Source of the DNA: AP-15 sp963702685
Lineage (GTDB): Bacteria; Pseudomonadota; Alphaproteobacteria; ATCC43930; CGMCC-115725
Direction: 5' to 3'
Assembly (NCBI GenBank): GCA_963702685.1
Contig: CAVPDQ010000008.1
Span: 62,001 to 126,000 of the forward strand
Length of the DNA stretch: 64,000 bases
The translations under genes were made by a program, and so were the position numbers. The notes under the pieces are model-generated. The model ran no database searches. It had not been told where the DNA came from and was given only the letters and a program-made list of their open reading frames with translations. This document shows, piece after piece, positions 37,209-45,566 of the stretch. Position 1 is the stretch's first letter. The number at the start of each line of letters is the position of its first letter.

Positions 37209-38423
37209 ATGAGCGGTTTGGGGTTGGCGATGGCGGGGAGCCCGGCGGAGCTGGGGTTGTCGGGCGAGCGGCTGGGGCGGATCTCGGCGCTGTTGCGCGA
37301 GGATGTCGAGCGCCGGGTGATCCCCGGGGCGGTGATGGTGATCGCTCGCGGCGGGCGGGTCGGCTATGCCGAGGCGTTCGGGTTTCGCGACCGCGAGAAG
37401 GGTGCCTCGATGAGGCTCGACGCGATCTTTCGCGTTGCCTCGATGACCAAGCCCGTGACCTCGGTCGCGGCGATGATATTGGCCGAAGAGGGCCGGCTGC
37501 AAATCTCGGCCCCGGTCGCCGATTATCTGCCGGAATTCAAGGAGCGCACGGTTGGCGTCGAGCGGGTGCGCGCGCGGCGCGTCATGACCGTGCAGGATCT
37601 GCTGCGCCACACCTCGGGGCTGACCTACGCCGCTTTTGGCGACTCGCCGGTGCAGATGGTGTGGCGCGACGCCGGTCTGATGGACGAGGACCAGTCGAAC
37701 GCCGACCTCGTCGAGAAGCTCGCCCGATTGCCGCTGATGTCCGAGCCGGGGACGACCTGGGAATACAGCATGTCGACCGATGTGCTGGGCCGGGTTGTCG
37801 AGGTGGTTTCGGGCCGGGGCCTCGCCGAGTTTTTTGCCGATCGCATCACCGGCCCGCTCGGCATGGCCGACACCGCGTTCGAAGTCTTGGGCGAACGCGC
37901 CGAGCGGCTCGCCGAGCCGCAAGTCGATGCCGCGAGCGACGCCCGCCCGCCGATGCGCAACGTGACCCGCCCGCACCGCTGGGCCTCGGGCGGCGGCGGG
38001 CTCGTATCGACCGCGGCCGATTATCTGCGCTTCTGCCAGATGCTGCTGAACGGCGGCGAGCTCGACGGCCGGCGCCTCCTGTCGCCAAAGACGGTGCGCC
38101 ATATGGCCTCGGACCATCTGCCGCCCGGCTGCGCCTATGGCGAGACCGCGCGGCCGCGCTTTGGCGCGCTCGCCCCGGTGCCGGAGATGGGCTACGGCTT
38201 TGGGCTCGGCTTTGCGGTCAGGACCGAGCAAGGCCGCTCGCCGGTGCCGGGCTCGGTCGGCGACTATTTCTGGGGTGGCGTCACCGGCACCTATTTCTGG
38301 ATCGACCCGGCCGAGGACCTCGTCGCCGTCTTTCTCTCGCAAGCCCCCGACCGCCGCCTGCACTACCGCTATCTCTCGCGCCAGCTCGTCTACGCCGCCC
38401 TCACCGGGCCGGTTCAGCGCTGA
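37209..38423 (+). CDS. Class C beta-lactamase-related serine hydrolase
   Basis: 404 residues from MSGLGLAMAGSPAELGLSG at 37209. Penicillin-binding-like fold: S-M-T-K in FRVASMTKPVTS supplies the nucleophile, Y-S-M in WEYSMSTDVLG is the second motif, and the third (HRWASGGGGLVSTAAD) is present. No signal peptide, so a cytoplasmic esterase or peptidase such as EstB-type is more likely than a true beta-lactamase. Monocistronic or with the following epimerase. Confidence 0.85.
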   Translation: MSGLGLAMAGSPAELGLSGERLGRISALLREDVERRVIPGAVMVIARGGRVGYAEAFGFRDREKGASMRLDAIFRVASMTKPVTSVAAMILAEEGRLQISAPVADYLPEFKERTVGVERVRARRVMTVQDLLRHTSGLTYAAFGDSPVQMVWRDAGLMDEDQSNADLVEKLARLPLMSEPGTTWEYSMSTDVLGRVVEVVSGRGLAEFFADRITGPLGMADTAFEVLGERAERLAEPQVDAASDARPPMRNVTRPHRWASGGGGLVSTAADYLRFCQMLLNGGELDGRRLLSPKTVRHMASDHLPPGCAYGETARPRFGALAPVPEMGYGFGLGFAVRTEQGRSPVPGSVGDYFWGGVTGTYFWIDPAEDLVAVFLSQAPDRRLHYRYLSRQLVYAALTGPVQR

Positions 38424-38487
38424 CGCGGGAGCTTTCGCCGCTCCGGCGCGTTGGTTACGCGACGGAAGACCGGGAGAGGAACGTGTG

Positions 38488-39433
38488 ATGCGGCTGTTCG
38501 TCGCCGGCGCTACCGGGGCCGTCGGTCGGCGGCTCGTCCCGCTGTTGTTGCGGGCCGGGCACGCGGTCGTCGGCATGACGCGGTCCGAGGCAAAAGCCGG
38601 TGCGTTGCGTGCCGCCGGGGTCGAGCCGGTCGTGGCCGATGCGCTCAACCGCGCCGCGGTGGTGCGGGCGGTCGCGGCGGCGGCGCCCGAAATCGTCGTT
38701 CACGAGCTGACCGCGCTCGCCTCTTTTGGCGATTTGCGGCATTTCGACCGGGAGTTTGCGACGACCAACCGGCTGCGCACCGAAGGGACCGACATTCTGA
38801 TCGCAGCCGCTCGCGCCGCAGGCGTCCGCCGGATCGTCGCGCAGAGCTTTGCCGGCTGGCCCTATGCCCGCGTCGGCGCGATGGTCAAAAACGAGGACGA
38901 TCCGCTCGACCCCGATCCGCCGGCGCAGTTCCGCCGCACCATCGAGGCGATCCGTCATCTCGAAAATGCCGTGCTCGGCGGCGACGGGTTTGTCGGCACG
39001 GTCTTGCGGTATGGCTGGTTTTACGGGCCTGGAACTTACATCGCCGCCGCCGGGCAATTCGTCGAGGCGATTCGCCAACGCCGTTTTCCGATTATCGGCG
39101 CAGGCACCGGCATGTGGTCGTTCATCCATATCGACGACGTGGCTGTCGGCGACGCTTGCGGCCATCGAGCAGGGCTCGTCGGGCCTCTTCAACATCGCCG
39201 ACGACGAGCCGGCGCCGGTGCGCGAATGGCTGCCGTTTCTCGCCGCGGCGATCGGTGCTGCACCGCCGCGGCATCTGCCGGCTTGGCTCGGCCGGCTGCT
39301 GGTCGGGCGGCATGGGCTGGCGATGATGAACGAGATCCGCGGCGCCTCGAATGCCAAGGCCAAGCGCGAGCTCGGCTGGCGGGCGCGCTACCCCAGCTGG
39401 CGCGAGGGCTTTCGCAGCGGCCTCGCCAGTTAG
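38488..39433 (+). CDS. NAD-dependent epimerase/dehydratase (NmrA-like), one frame break
   Basis: ~314 residues from MRLFVAGATGAVGRRLVPLL with the GxxGxxG motif at the N-terminus, then FAGWPYARVGAMVKNEDDPL and LRYGWFYGPGTYI (atypical SDR, Y-G-P). The frame breaks near 39145 where GTGGCTGTCGGCG carries one extra base (expected DDVA...ATLAAIEQG); it resumes as GLFNIADDEPAPVREWLPFL and ends at 39433. Preceded by GGGAGAGGA. Likely an NAD(P)-binding oxidoreductase; substrate unknown. Confidence 0.78.
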
Positions 39434-39576
39434 TCGGCTTGCTCGACGATGGCACCGGTCGATTGCGGCGGCCGATCGTCGTCCCCAATTGGGCTGTGCT
39501 AGACTGACCGAACGGGCCCGAGCGCGGCCCAAAAATCGCGCCCGGGGCCCCAACAATCGAGAATAAATTTCAGGCC

Positions 39577-41441
39577 ATGCGTGTTTTCCGGTTTTTCGAA
39601 TTGCTGCTCGACCCGACCGCGACCGCGCCGCAAGAGGCGCCACCGCCCGGGCTTGCAGCGTTCTATTGGCACCATGCGCGCCAGGCGCGCAATCTCGTTG
39701 CGGCCCTCTTTGTCACGGGCTTTGTTGTCGCCCTCCTCGACACCCTCGTCCCGGTGTTTGTCGGCCGGGTCGTGACGATGATCTCGGTCAACCGGCCGGG
39801 AGCGCTCTTGCAGCAATACTGGCCGCAGCTCCTCGTCATGGCCGCGGTCCTGGTCGTCGCCCGGCCCTGCGCGATGCTGCTGCAGAACCTGATCACCAAC
39901 CAGGCGATCGTCCCCGGCTTTTCCAACATGGTGCGGTGGCAGAGCCATTGGCACGTCGTGCGCCAGAGCTGGACCTTTTTTCAAAACGATTTTGCCGGCC
40001 GCATCGCCAACCGGGTCATGCAAACCGGGCCGGCGTTGCGCGAGAGCGTGGTCTCGGCCACCAACGCGGTCTGGTACATCCTCGTCTATGGCGGCGGCGC
40101 GATCGCCTTGCTGGCATCGACCGATACGCGGCTCGCGGTCCCGGTATTGCTGTGGTTTGCCGGCTATGCCGGGCTGCTGCGTTGGCTGGTGCCGCAGCTG
40201 CGCAACCGCTCGCGGCGCATGTCGGAGACCCGCTCGCAATTGTCCGGCCGCGTCGTCGACAGCTACACCAACATTCTGACGGTCAAGCTCTTCGCCCGGC
40301 CGAACGACGAGGACGCCTTTGTCGGCGAGGCGATGGACGAGCTGACCGAGGCGCATAGGAACCAGCTGCGGCTGATCACGCTCTTAGGTTTTGCGCTCGC
40401 CATGCTGAACGCGGCCTTGGTGGTCGGCACCGGCGCCACCGCGATTTGGCTGTGGAACAGCGGCCGGATCACGGTCGGCGCGGTGGCGATGGCGCTGCCC
40501 TTGACCTGGCATATCGCCAGCATCGCCGGCTGGGTCGCGCAGAACGTCACGACGATTTTCGAGAATATCGGGGTCGTGCAGGAAGGCATGCGCTCGATCG
40601 CGGTGCCGCGGCAGATGCCGGACCGGCCCGATGCGGTGCCGTTGCGAATCGACCGCGGCGAGGTGCGTTTCGAAGACGTGCGCTTTGGCTACGGCACCGC
40701 GCGCGGTGTGCTGCACAGCATCGAGCTGGTGATTGCGCCGGGCGAGCGGGTCGGCCTGGTCGGCCCGTCGGGGGCGGGAAAATCGACGCTCGTCAACCTC
40801 TGCTGCGCTTTTACGACCCCGAGCACGGCCAGATTCGGATCGACCGGCAAGACATCGCAAAGGTCACCCAGGAGAGCCTGCGCGGCCACATCGCCATGGT
40901 GACGCAGGACACCTCGCTGCTGCACCGCTCGATCCGCGACAACATCCGCTATGGCCGGCCGCAGGCGAGCGAATGGGAGGTGCGGCGGGCGGCGGCGCAG
41001 GCGCACGCGATCGAATTCGTCGAGGACCTCGAGGATTGGAACCAGCGCCGCGGCTTTGACGCGCATGTCGGCGAGCGCGGCGTCAAATTGTCGGGCGGGC
41101 AACGCCAGCGCATCGCGCTCGCCCGCGTGATCCTCAAGGACGCGCCGATCCTGGTGCTGGACGAGGCAACCTCCTCGCTCGATTCCGAGGTCGAGGCGGC
41201 GATCCAGGAGCAGCTCGAAAGCCTGATGCGCGGGCGCACGGTGATCGCCATCGCCCATCGCCTCTCGACGATCGCCCGGCTCGACCGCCTCATCGTCCTC
41301 GACAAAGGCCGGATCGTCGAAGCAGGCACCCACGCCCAGCTTTTGGCCCGCGACGGCACCTATGCGCGCCTCTGGCGCCGGCAATCGGGCGGGTTTCTCG
41401 ATCCGGCGCCGCCGGCGATCCTCGACGCCGCCGCCGAATAG
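39577..41441 (+). CDS. ABC exporter (fused membrane and ATPase domains), one frame break
   Basis: ~620 residues. Six transmembrane helices (residues ~40-330), then an ATPase domain with Walker A GPSGAGKST, the signature LSGGQRQRIALARV and Walker B ILVLDEATSSLD. This is an MsbA/multidrug-type half transporter exporting lipid or drug. The frame breaks near 40803: AACCTCTGCTGCGC lacks one C (expected NLLLRFYDPEHGQ), and the second part runs to 41441. Single-base deletion, unlike most other breaks here, which are insertions. Confidence 0.83.
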
Positions 41442-41462
41442 CCTATATCGGGGGAGGCAGAG

Positions 41463-42038
41463 GTGGCCGAGCCGGCGATCAAACCGATGACCCTCGACGA
41501 GTTCCTCGATTGGGACGACGGCACCGACACGCGGTACGAGCTCATCGCTGGTTTTGCGGTCGCCATGGCCCCGCCGGCGCGGGCGCACGGCATCCTCTGT
41601 GCCCGGCTGGCAGGCGCAATCGATGCCGGCCTGCGGCAGCGGCGGCCATGCACGGCCCAGACCGAGGCGGGCATCTCGCGTCCCGATCGCGAGGACAGCT
41701 TTTACGTGGCCGATATTGCCGTGACGTGTCGCCGGTACGAACGAGGCGAGCAGCTGGTCAAAGAGCCGATCCTGATCGTCGAAATCCTGTCCCCCGGAAC
41801 CGAGCGGCACGACCGTCGGGTCAAGGTGCCGGCCTACCGCGCGATCGCCAGCGTTCGCGAGATCCTGCTGATCGATTCCGAGAGCCGCTATGCCGAGGTG
41901 CTCCGCCGCGAGGGCAATTTCTGGATCACCGAATTGGTGCAGCGCGCGGATGCCGTCTTGAGGCTGGCTTCGGCCGACCTCTCGGTGCCGATGGCCGAGC
42001 TTTACGACGGAATCGAAATCGAGGCCGGCGTGCAATAG
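41463..42038 (+). CDS. Uma2-family (PD-(D/E)XK) endonuclease, copy 1
   Basis: 191 residues, GTG start after GGGGGAGG. MTLDEFLDWDDGTDTRYELI, then YVADIAVTC (active Asp), PILIVEILSPGT (active Glu) and RVKVPAYRAI (Lys). The restriction-like Uma2 fold is common in multicopy in bacteria; role unproven. The next gene is a close paralogue starting with the same MAEPAI peptide and 21 bases downstream: a tandem duplication. Confidence 0.83.
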   Translation: MAEPAIKPMTLDEFLDWDDGTDTRYELIAGFAVAMAPPARAHGILCARLAGAIDAGLRQRRPCTAQTEAGISRPDREDSFYVADIAVTCRRYERGEQLVKEPILIVEILSPGTERHDRRVKVPAYRAIASVREILLIDSESRYAEVLRREGNFWITELVQRADAVLRLASADLSVPMAELYDGIEIEAGVQ

Positions 42039-42059
42039 CTTTTTCGGGAGGCGGCAAAG

Positions 42060-42656
42060 ATGGCCGAGCCGGCGATCCGACCGATGACCCTCGACGAGTT
42101 TCTGAATTGGGACGACGGCACCGATACGCGGTACGAGCTCGTCGCTGGTTTTCCTCTCGCGATGGCGCCGCCGGCCGAAGCGCATCGGATGCTGGCGATG
42201 CGGCTGGGCTCGCGCGTCGATGCGGCCTTGGCAAATCGGCGGCCGTGCAATGCGCAGGTCGAGGCGGGGATCGAGCGCCTGGACCGGGCCGATTCCTATT
42301 TTGTCGCTGATATCGCGGTCACCTGCGCTCCGAACGAGCGCGGGCGGCAGGCGATCAAAGACCCGATCCTGATTGTCGAAATCTTGTCCCCCGGAACCGA
42401 GCGGCATGATCGCCTGATCAAGGTGCCGGCCTACCGTGCGATCGACAGCGTCGCCGAGATTTTGCTGATCAACTCGCAAAGCATCTACGCCGAGATCCTT
42501 CGGCGCGAAGGTGGCCGCTGGATTACCGAGCTGGTGCAGGGGCCGGATGCGTTGCTGAGACTGTCCTCGGTCGAGCTTTCGATCCCGATGGCGGAGCTTT
42601 ATTCGGGCATCGATATTGGCGGGCGACGAGATCACCGAACGCTCGACCCGGTAGGG
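42060..42656 (+). CDS. Uma2-family endonuclease, copy 2, reading through into the next gene
   Basis: Nearly the same plan and wording as copy 1 (MTLDEFLNWDDGTDTRYELV, YFVADIAVTC, PILIVEILSPGT, LIKVPAYRAI). After AELYSGIDIGG, where copy 1 ends soon with a stop, no stop occurs: the frame continues GRRDHRTLDPVG into MLDRLYARALALASS of the DedA-family gene. Either the stop was lost to a point change or indel, or the two are a real fusion. I end the feature at the DedA start. Confidence 0.75.
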
Positions 42657-43234
42657 ATGCTCGACCGCCTCTACGCTCGGGCATTGGCGCTGGCGTCGAG
42701 CCGATATGCCCTGCCGGCATTGGCTGCGGTCGCTTTCGCCGAAAGCTCGTTTTTTCCGCTGCCGCCCGACCTCTTGCTGATCCCGATGATCCTGGCGCGG
42801 CCGCGGCGCGCGTTTCTGCTCGCCGGAGTGTGCACCCTCGCCTCGGTCTCGGCGGCTTTCTCGGCTACGCGATCGGCTATTTCCTGTTCAAGGCGATCGG
42901 CCGCCCGCTGCTCGAATTCTACCAGGCGATGGGGCATTACGAGGCGCTGAAGGCCGCTTTTGCCGAATGGGGGGTGTGGATCATCATTTTGAAGGGGCTG
43001 ACCCCGATCCCTTATAAGCTCGTCACCATCGCCAGCGGGGTCGTGCATTTCAACCTCGCTGCCTTCGCATTCGCCTCGCTCGTTTCGCGCAGCCTGCGGT
43101 TCTTTCTCGTGGCCGCCCTGTTGCGGCGCTTTGGCGAGCCGATGCGTGCCTTTATCGAGCGCCGGCTGATCCTGGTAACGAGCCTCTTTGCCGTCGCCCT
43201 CGTTGGCGGCTTCGCGGCGTTGCGCTATCTATGA
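42657..43234 (+). CDS. DedA/YqaA-family membrane protein, one frame break
   Basis: ~193 residues. AFAESSFFPLPPDLLLIPMIL (E...F/P-x-P-x-D/E signature) is followed by a frame break near 42855, where one base seems missing (expected ASVLGGFLGYAIGYFL), then GYAIGYFLFKAIGRPLLEFY, LKGLTPIPYKLVTIASGV and SLVSRSLRFFLVAALLRRFG. The family flips lipid carriers or phosphatidylserine across the inner membrane. Its start lies inside the reading frame of the second Uma2 copy. Confidence 0.78.
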
Positions 43235-43238
43235 CCCT

Positions 43239-43739
43239 ATGCAGCGGGTAGAGCGCGGGTTCCCGGTCTTTATTCTGGTCGCGAGCGTCGTCGTGCTCGG
43301 CGCGGCGCTCTTGTCGCAATATTGGGGCGGGCTGGCGCCGTGCGAGCTCTGCCTCAAAGAGCGCTGGGCCTGGACCGCGGCGATCGTCGTTTCGTTTGTC
43401 GCGGTCACGACCGCCGGGCGCTCGGCGCTGCCACGGGTGGCATGGCTGCTCGTCGCGGTGTTTGCCGCCGGCAGCGCCCTCGCCTTCTACCATGTCGGGG
43501 TCGAGCACCATTGGTTCGCCGGGCCCAGCGCCTGCACCGCACCCGCCGGTGCGGCGACCACGGTCGAGGCGCTGAAAGCGCAGATTCTGCATCAGCAGCC
43601 GGTGCGCTGCGACGAGCCGGCCTGGTCGCTGTGGGGCATCTCGCTCGCCGGCTGGAACCTTGTCGCCTCGCTGATCATGACCGCGGTCTGCCTCGCCTTT
43701 GTGCGGCGGCTGCGCGGATCGCGGCGCAGCTTCGCATGA
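43239..43739 (+). CDS. dsbB: Disulfide bond formation protein B family (DsbB-like)
   Basis: 166 residues from MQRVERGFPVFIL. Four transmembrane helices. The first periplasmic loop has the redox pair in APCELCLKERW and the second loop a Cys pair (PSACTAP ... VRCDEPAW). It reoxidises DsbA using quinone. Its last bases overlap the coq7 start (ATGA), which fits since both depend on the quinone pool; five bases separate it from the DedA stop. Confidence 0.87.
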   Translation: MQRVERGFPVFILVASVVVLGAALLSQYWGGLAPCELCLKERWAWTAAIVVSFVAVTTAGRSALPRVAWLLVAVFAAGSALAFYHVGVEHHWFAGPSACTAPAGAATTVEALKAQILHQQPVRCDEPAWSLWGISLAGWNLVASLIMTAVCLAFVRRLRGSRRSFA

Positions 43740-44287
43740 GCCGGCAGCACCCGCATCGGCTGCCCGGCGATCCGCCGCCCGCCGACGAGATTGCCCGGAT
43801 GCTGCGCGTCGACCATGCCGGCGAATACGGTGCCACGCGCATCTATCAGGGCCAGCTCGCGGTGCTGGGGTCGAGCCGCGCCGCCGCCGAAATCCGCCAT
43901 ATGGCCGAAGCCGAAGACCGCCACCTCGCCCGGTTCGAGACGTTGCTGCGCGAGCGGCGGGTACGGCCGACCTTGCTGCACCCGCTGTGGTCGGTCGCCG
44001 GCTGGGCCTTGGGCGCCGCGACGGCGCTCCTGGGCGAGCGCGCGGCGATGGCCTGCACCGTCGCGGTCGAGGAGGTCATCGACGAGCATTACCGCGCGCA
44101 GGCCGAATATCTGGCTGCGGACGACCCGGCGCTGACCCGCACGATCCTCGAGTTCCGCGCCGACGAGCTGGCCCATCGCGACGCGGCGCTCGCGCAGGGC
44201 GCGCGCGAGACGCCCGGCTACGATCTCCTCGCCGCCGCGATCAAGACCGGCTCGCGCGCCGCCATCTGGCTTTCCACCCGCCTGTAG
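43736..44287 (+). CDS. coq7: Demethoxyubiquinone hydroxylase Coq7
   Basis: 183 residues. Ferritin-like di-iron carboxylate enzyme of ubiquinone synthesis: LRVDHAGEYGATRIYQGQ, MAEAEDRHLARFE (E-x-x-H), AVEEVIDEHYRAQ (E-x-x-H) and LEFRADELAHRDAA supply the iron ligands. It hydroxylates demethoxyubiquinol at C-6. Coupled to dsbB by an ATGA overlap. Full length for an alphaproteobacterial Coq7. Confidence 0.93.
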   Translation: MSRQHPHRLPGDPPPADEIARMLRVDHAGEYGATRIYQGQLAVLGSSRAAAEIRHMAEAEDRHLARFETLLRERRVRPTLLHPLWSVAGWALGAATALLGERAAMACTVAVEEVIDEHYRAQAEYLAADDPALTRTILEFRADELAHRDAALAQGARETPGYDLLAAAIKTGSRAAIWLSTRL

Positions 44288-44320
44288 CAGGACGCTGAAG
44301 CACGACGCATGATCGCTGCA

Positions 44321-44428
44321 ATCCTTCGCGGCGGCCGCCTGTCGGCGACCTCCTCAGGATGAGGTAAAGCCCTCGAATTGAGATGCCCCTTATCCTGAGG
44401 AGGCCGCAAGGCGGCCGTCTCGAAGGAT
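44321..44428. repeat. Palindromic repeat (CCTTCGAGAC type), copy 2
   Basis: ATCCTTCGCGGCGGCCGCC...CTCAGGATGAGG is mirrored by CCTGAGGAGGCCGC...GTCTCGAAGGAT. Same family as 15075-15178. It and the repeat at 44494-44571 fill most of the gene-free stretch 44288-44681. Confidence 0.75.
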
Positions 44429-44493
44429 CGAACGCAGCGGGCGCCCTCCCGCCAGTGCTCCGGCTCGATCACTTGATTCACCAGAAAACGTCC

Positions 44494-44571
44494 GTAGGAT
44501 GGGTTGAGCATCGCGAAACCCATCGCGACAACCGAAGAAGATGGGTTTCGCCGTCGCTCAACCCATCCTAC
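44494..44571. repeat. Inverted repeat GTAGGATGGGTTGAGC / GCTCAACCCATCCTAC
   Basis: A 16-base perfect inverted repeat encloses a second pair (CGAAACCCATCG ... GATGGGTTTCG). This palindrome is widespread in diverse bacteria as a dispersed element. No gene overlaps it. Confidence 0.8.
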
Positions 44572-44681
44572 AAGGGCTCCTCGTTGAATCATCTGAATGC
44601 ATCTAAGCGCTAGAGCCGCGCTGCACTGGAAATCGCCGGCGCGCTCGGCGATGATGGCCAGAACCGTTCGGGAGGAGAGCG

Positions 44682-45314
44682 ATGGCAAAGGGCATTCTAT
44701 TGGCGGCGATGGATTTCTCGGCCGCCCCCGAAGACGAGTTTCACGACTGGTACGATCTCGAGCATGTGCCCGAGCGGCTGCGCGTGCCCGGCTTTTTGAA
44801 CGGCGAGCGCTGGATCGACGCCAACAACCCAAAGGTCTCGGTTGCGACCTACGACCTCGACAATGTCGAGGTGCTGCACAGCGCTCCCTACCGGGCGATC
44901 GGCGGCGCGAACTCCTCGCCCTGGACCAAGCGCACCGCCCGCTTTCGCAAGGGGCTGATGCGCTACGAAGGCGAGCAGCTCTTTCCCGGCGAGCGCACCG
45001 CACCCGCGGACGCAAAGGCGTTGCTTGTCATCGCGATGAACGTCGCCGCCGAGCACGAGCACGAGTTCAACGAGTGGTACAACACCGAGCACATCCCGGC
45101 ATTGGGTGCCGTCCCGGGCACGCTTTCGGCGCGCCGCTACCGCGGCACCGGCGCCACCCAGCGCTATGTCGCCCTCTACCATTTTGCATCGCCCGACGTG
45201 CCGGCCTCGGCCGAATGGCGCCAAGCCGCCGACACACCCTGGACGCAAAAGTTGCGCCCGCATTTCCGCGATCATCTGCGCTTCGACTGCCGCCGCTACA
45301 CCCGCGCGCAATAG
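44682..45314 (+). CDS. Tandem dimeric alpha-beta barrel protein (EthD-like)
   Basis: 210 residues, start MAKGILLAAMDFSAAPEDE. Two ferredoxin-like repeats, each opening with an EF-x-x-WY-x-x-EH-x-P motif: DEFHDWYDLEHVPERLRVPG (residues ~17-36) and HEFNEWYNTEHIPALGAVPG (residues ~120-140). The family includes EthD-like and monooxygenase-type proteins that act on aromatic or small substrates, but many have no known reaction. A related gene runs off the right edge of the window (63617-64000). Confidence 0.7.
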   Translation: MAKGILLAAMDFSAAPEDEFHDWYDLEHVPERLRVPGFLNGERWIDANNPKVSVATYDLDNVEVLHSAPYRAIGGANSSPWTKRTARFRKGLMRYEGEQLFPGERTAPADAKALLVIAMNVAAEHEHEFNEWYNTEHIPALGAVPGTLSARRYRGTGATQRYVALYHFASPDVPASAEWRQAADTPWTQKLRPHFRDHLRFDCRRYTRAQ

Positions 45315-45566
45315 GAGGCGACAACGCCGCCCGCGGCGCCGGCGCGGCTTCGGATCGGGCGAGGATGAGCCGAAAACGGTCGGCCCGCGCGGCGATCATC
45401 ACAGATTTGTGAATAGTCGCGACCCGCCTGGACGGCGGTTCTTGCCCTGATTGGGGCGAAACCAGGCCGAATGATGTTGTGAATAGGGCGGCTTCGCGGC
45501 AGGCTGGCAGCCGCCCGGCCATAGCGAGCCGGGCAAAACACACCTCATCAATGGGGGAAGCCTGGA

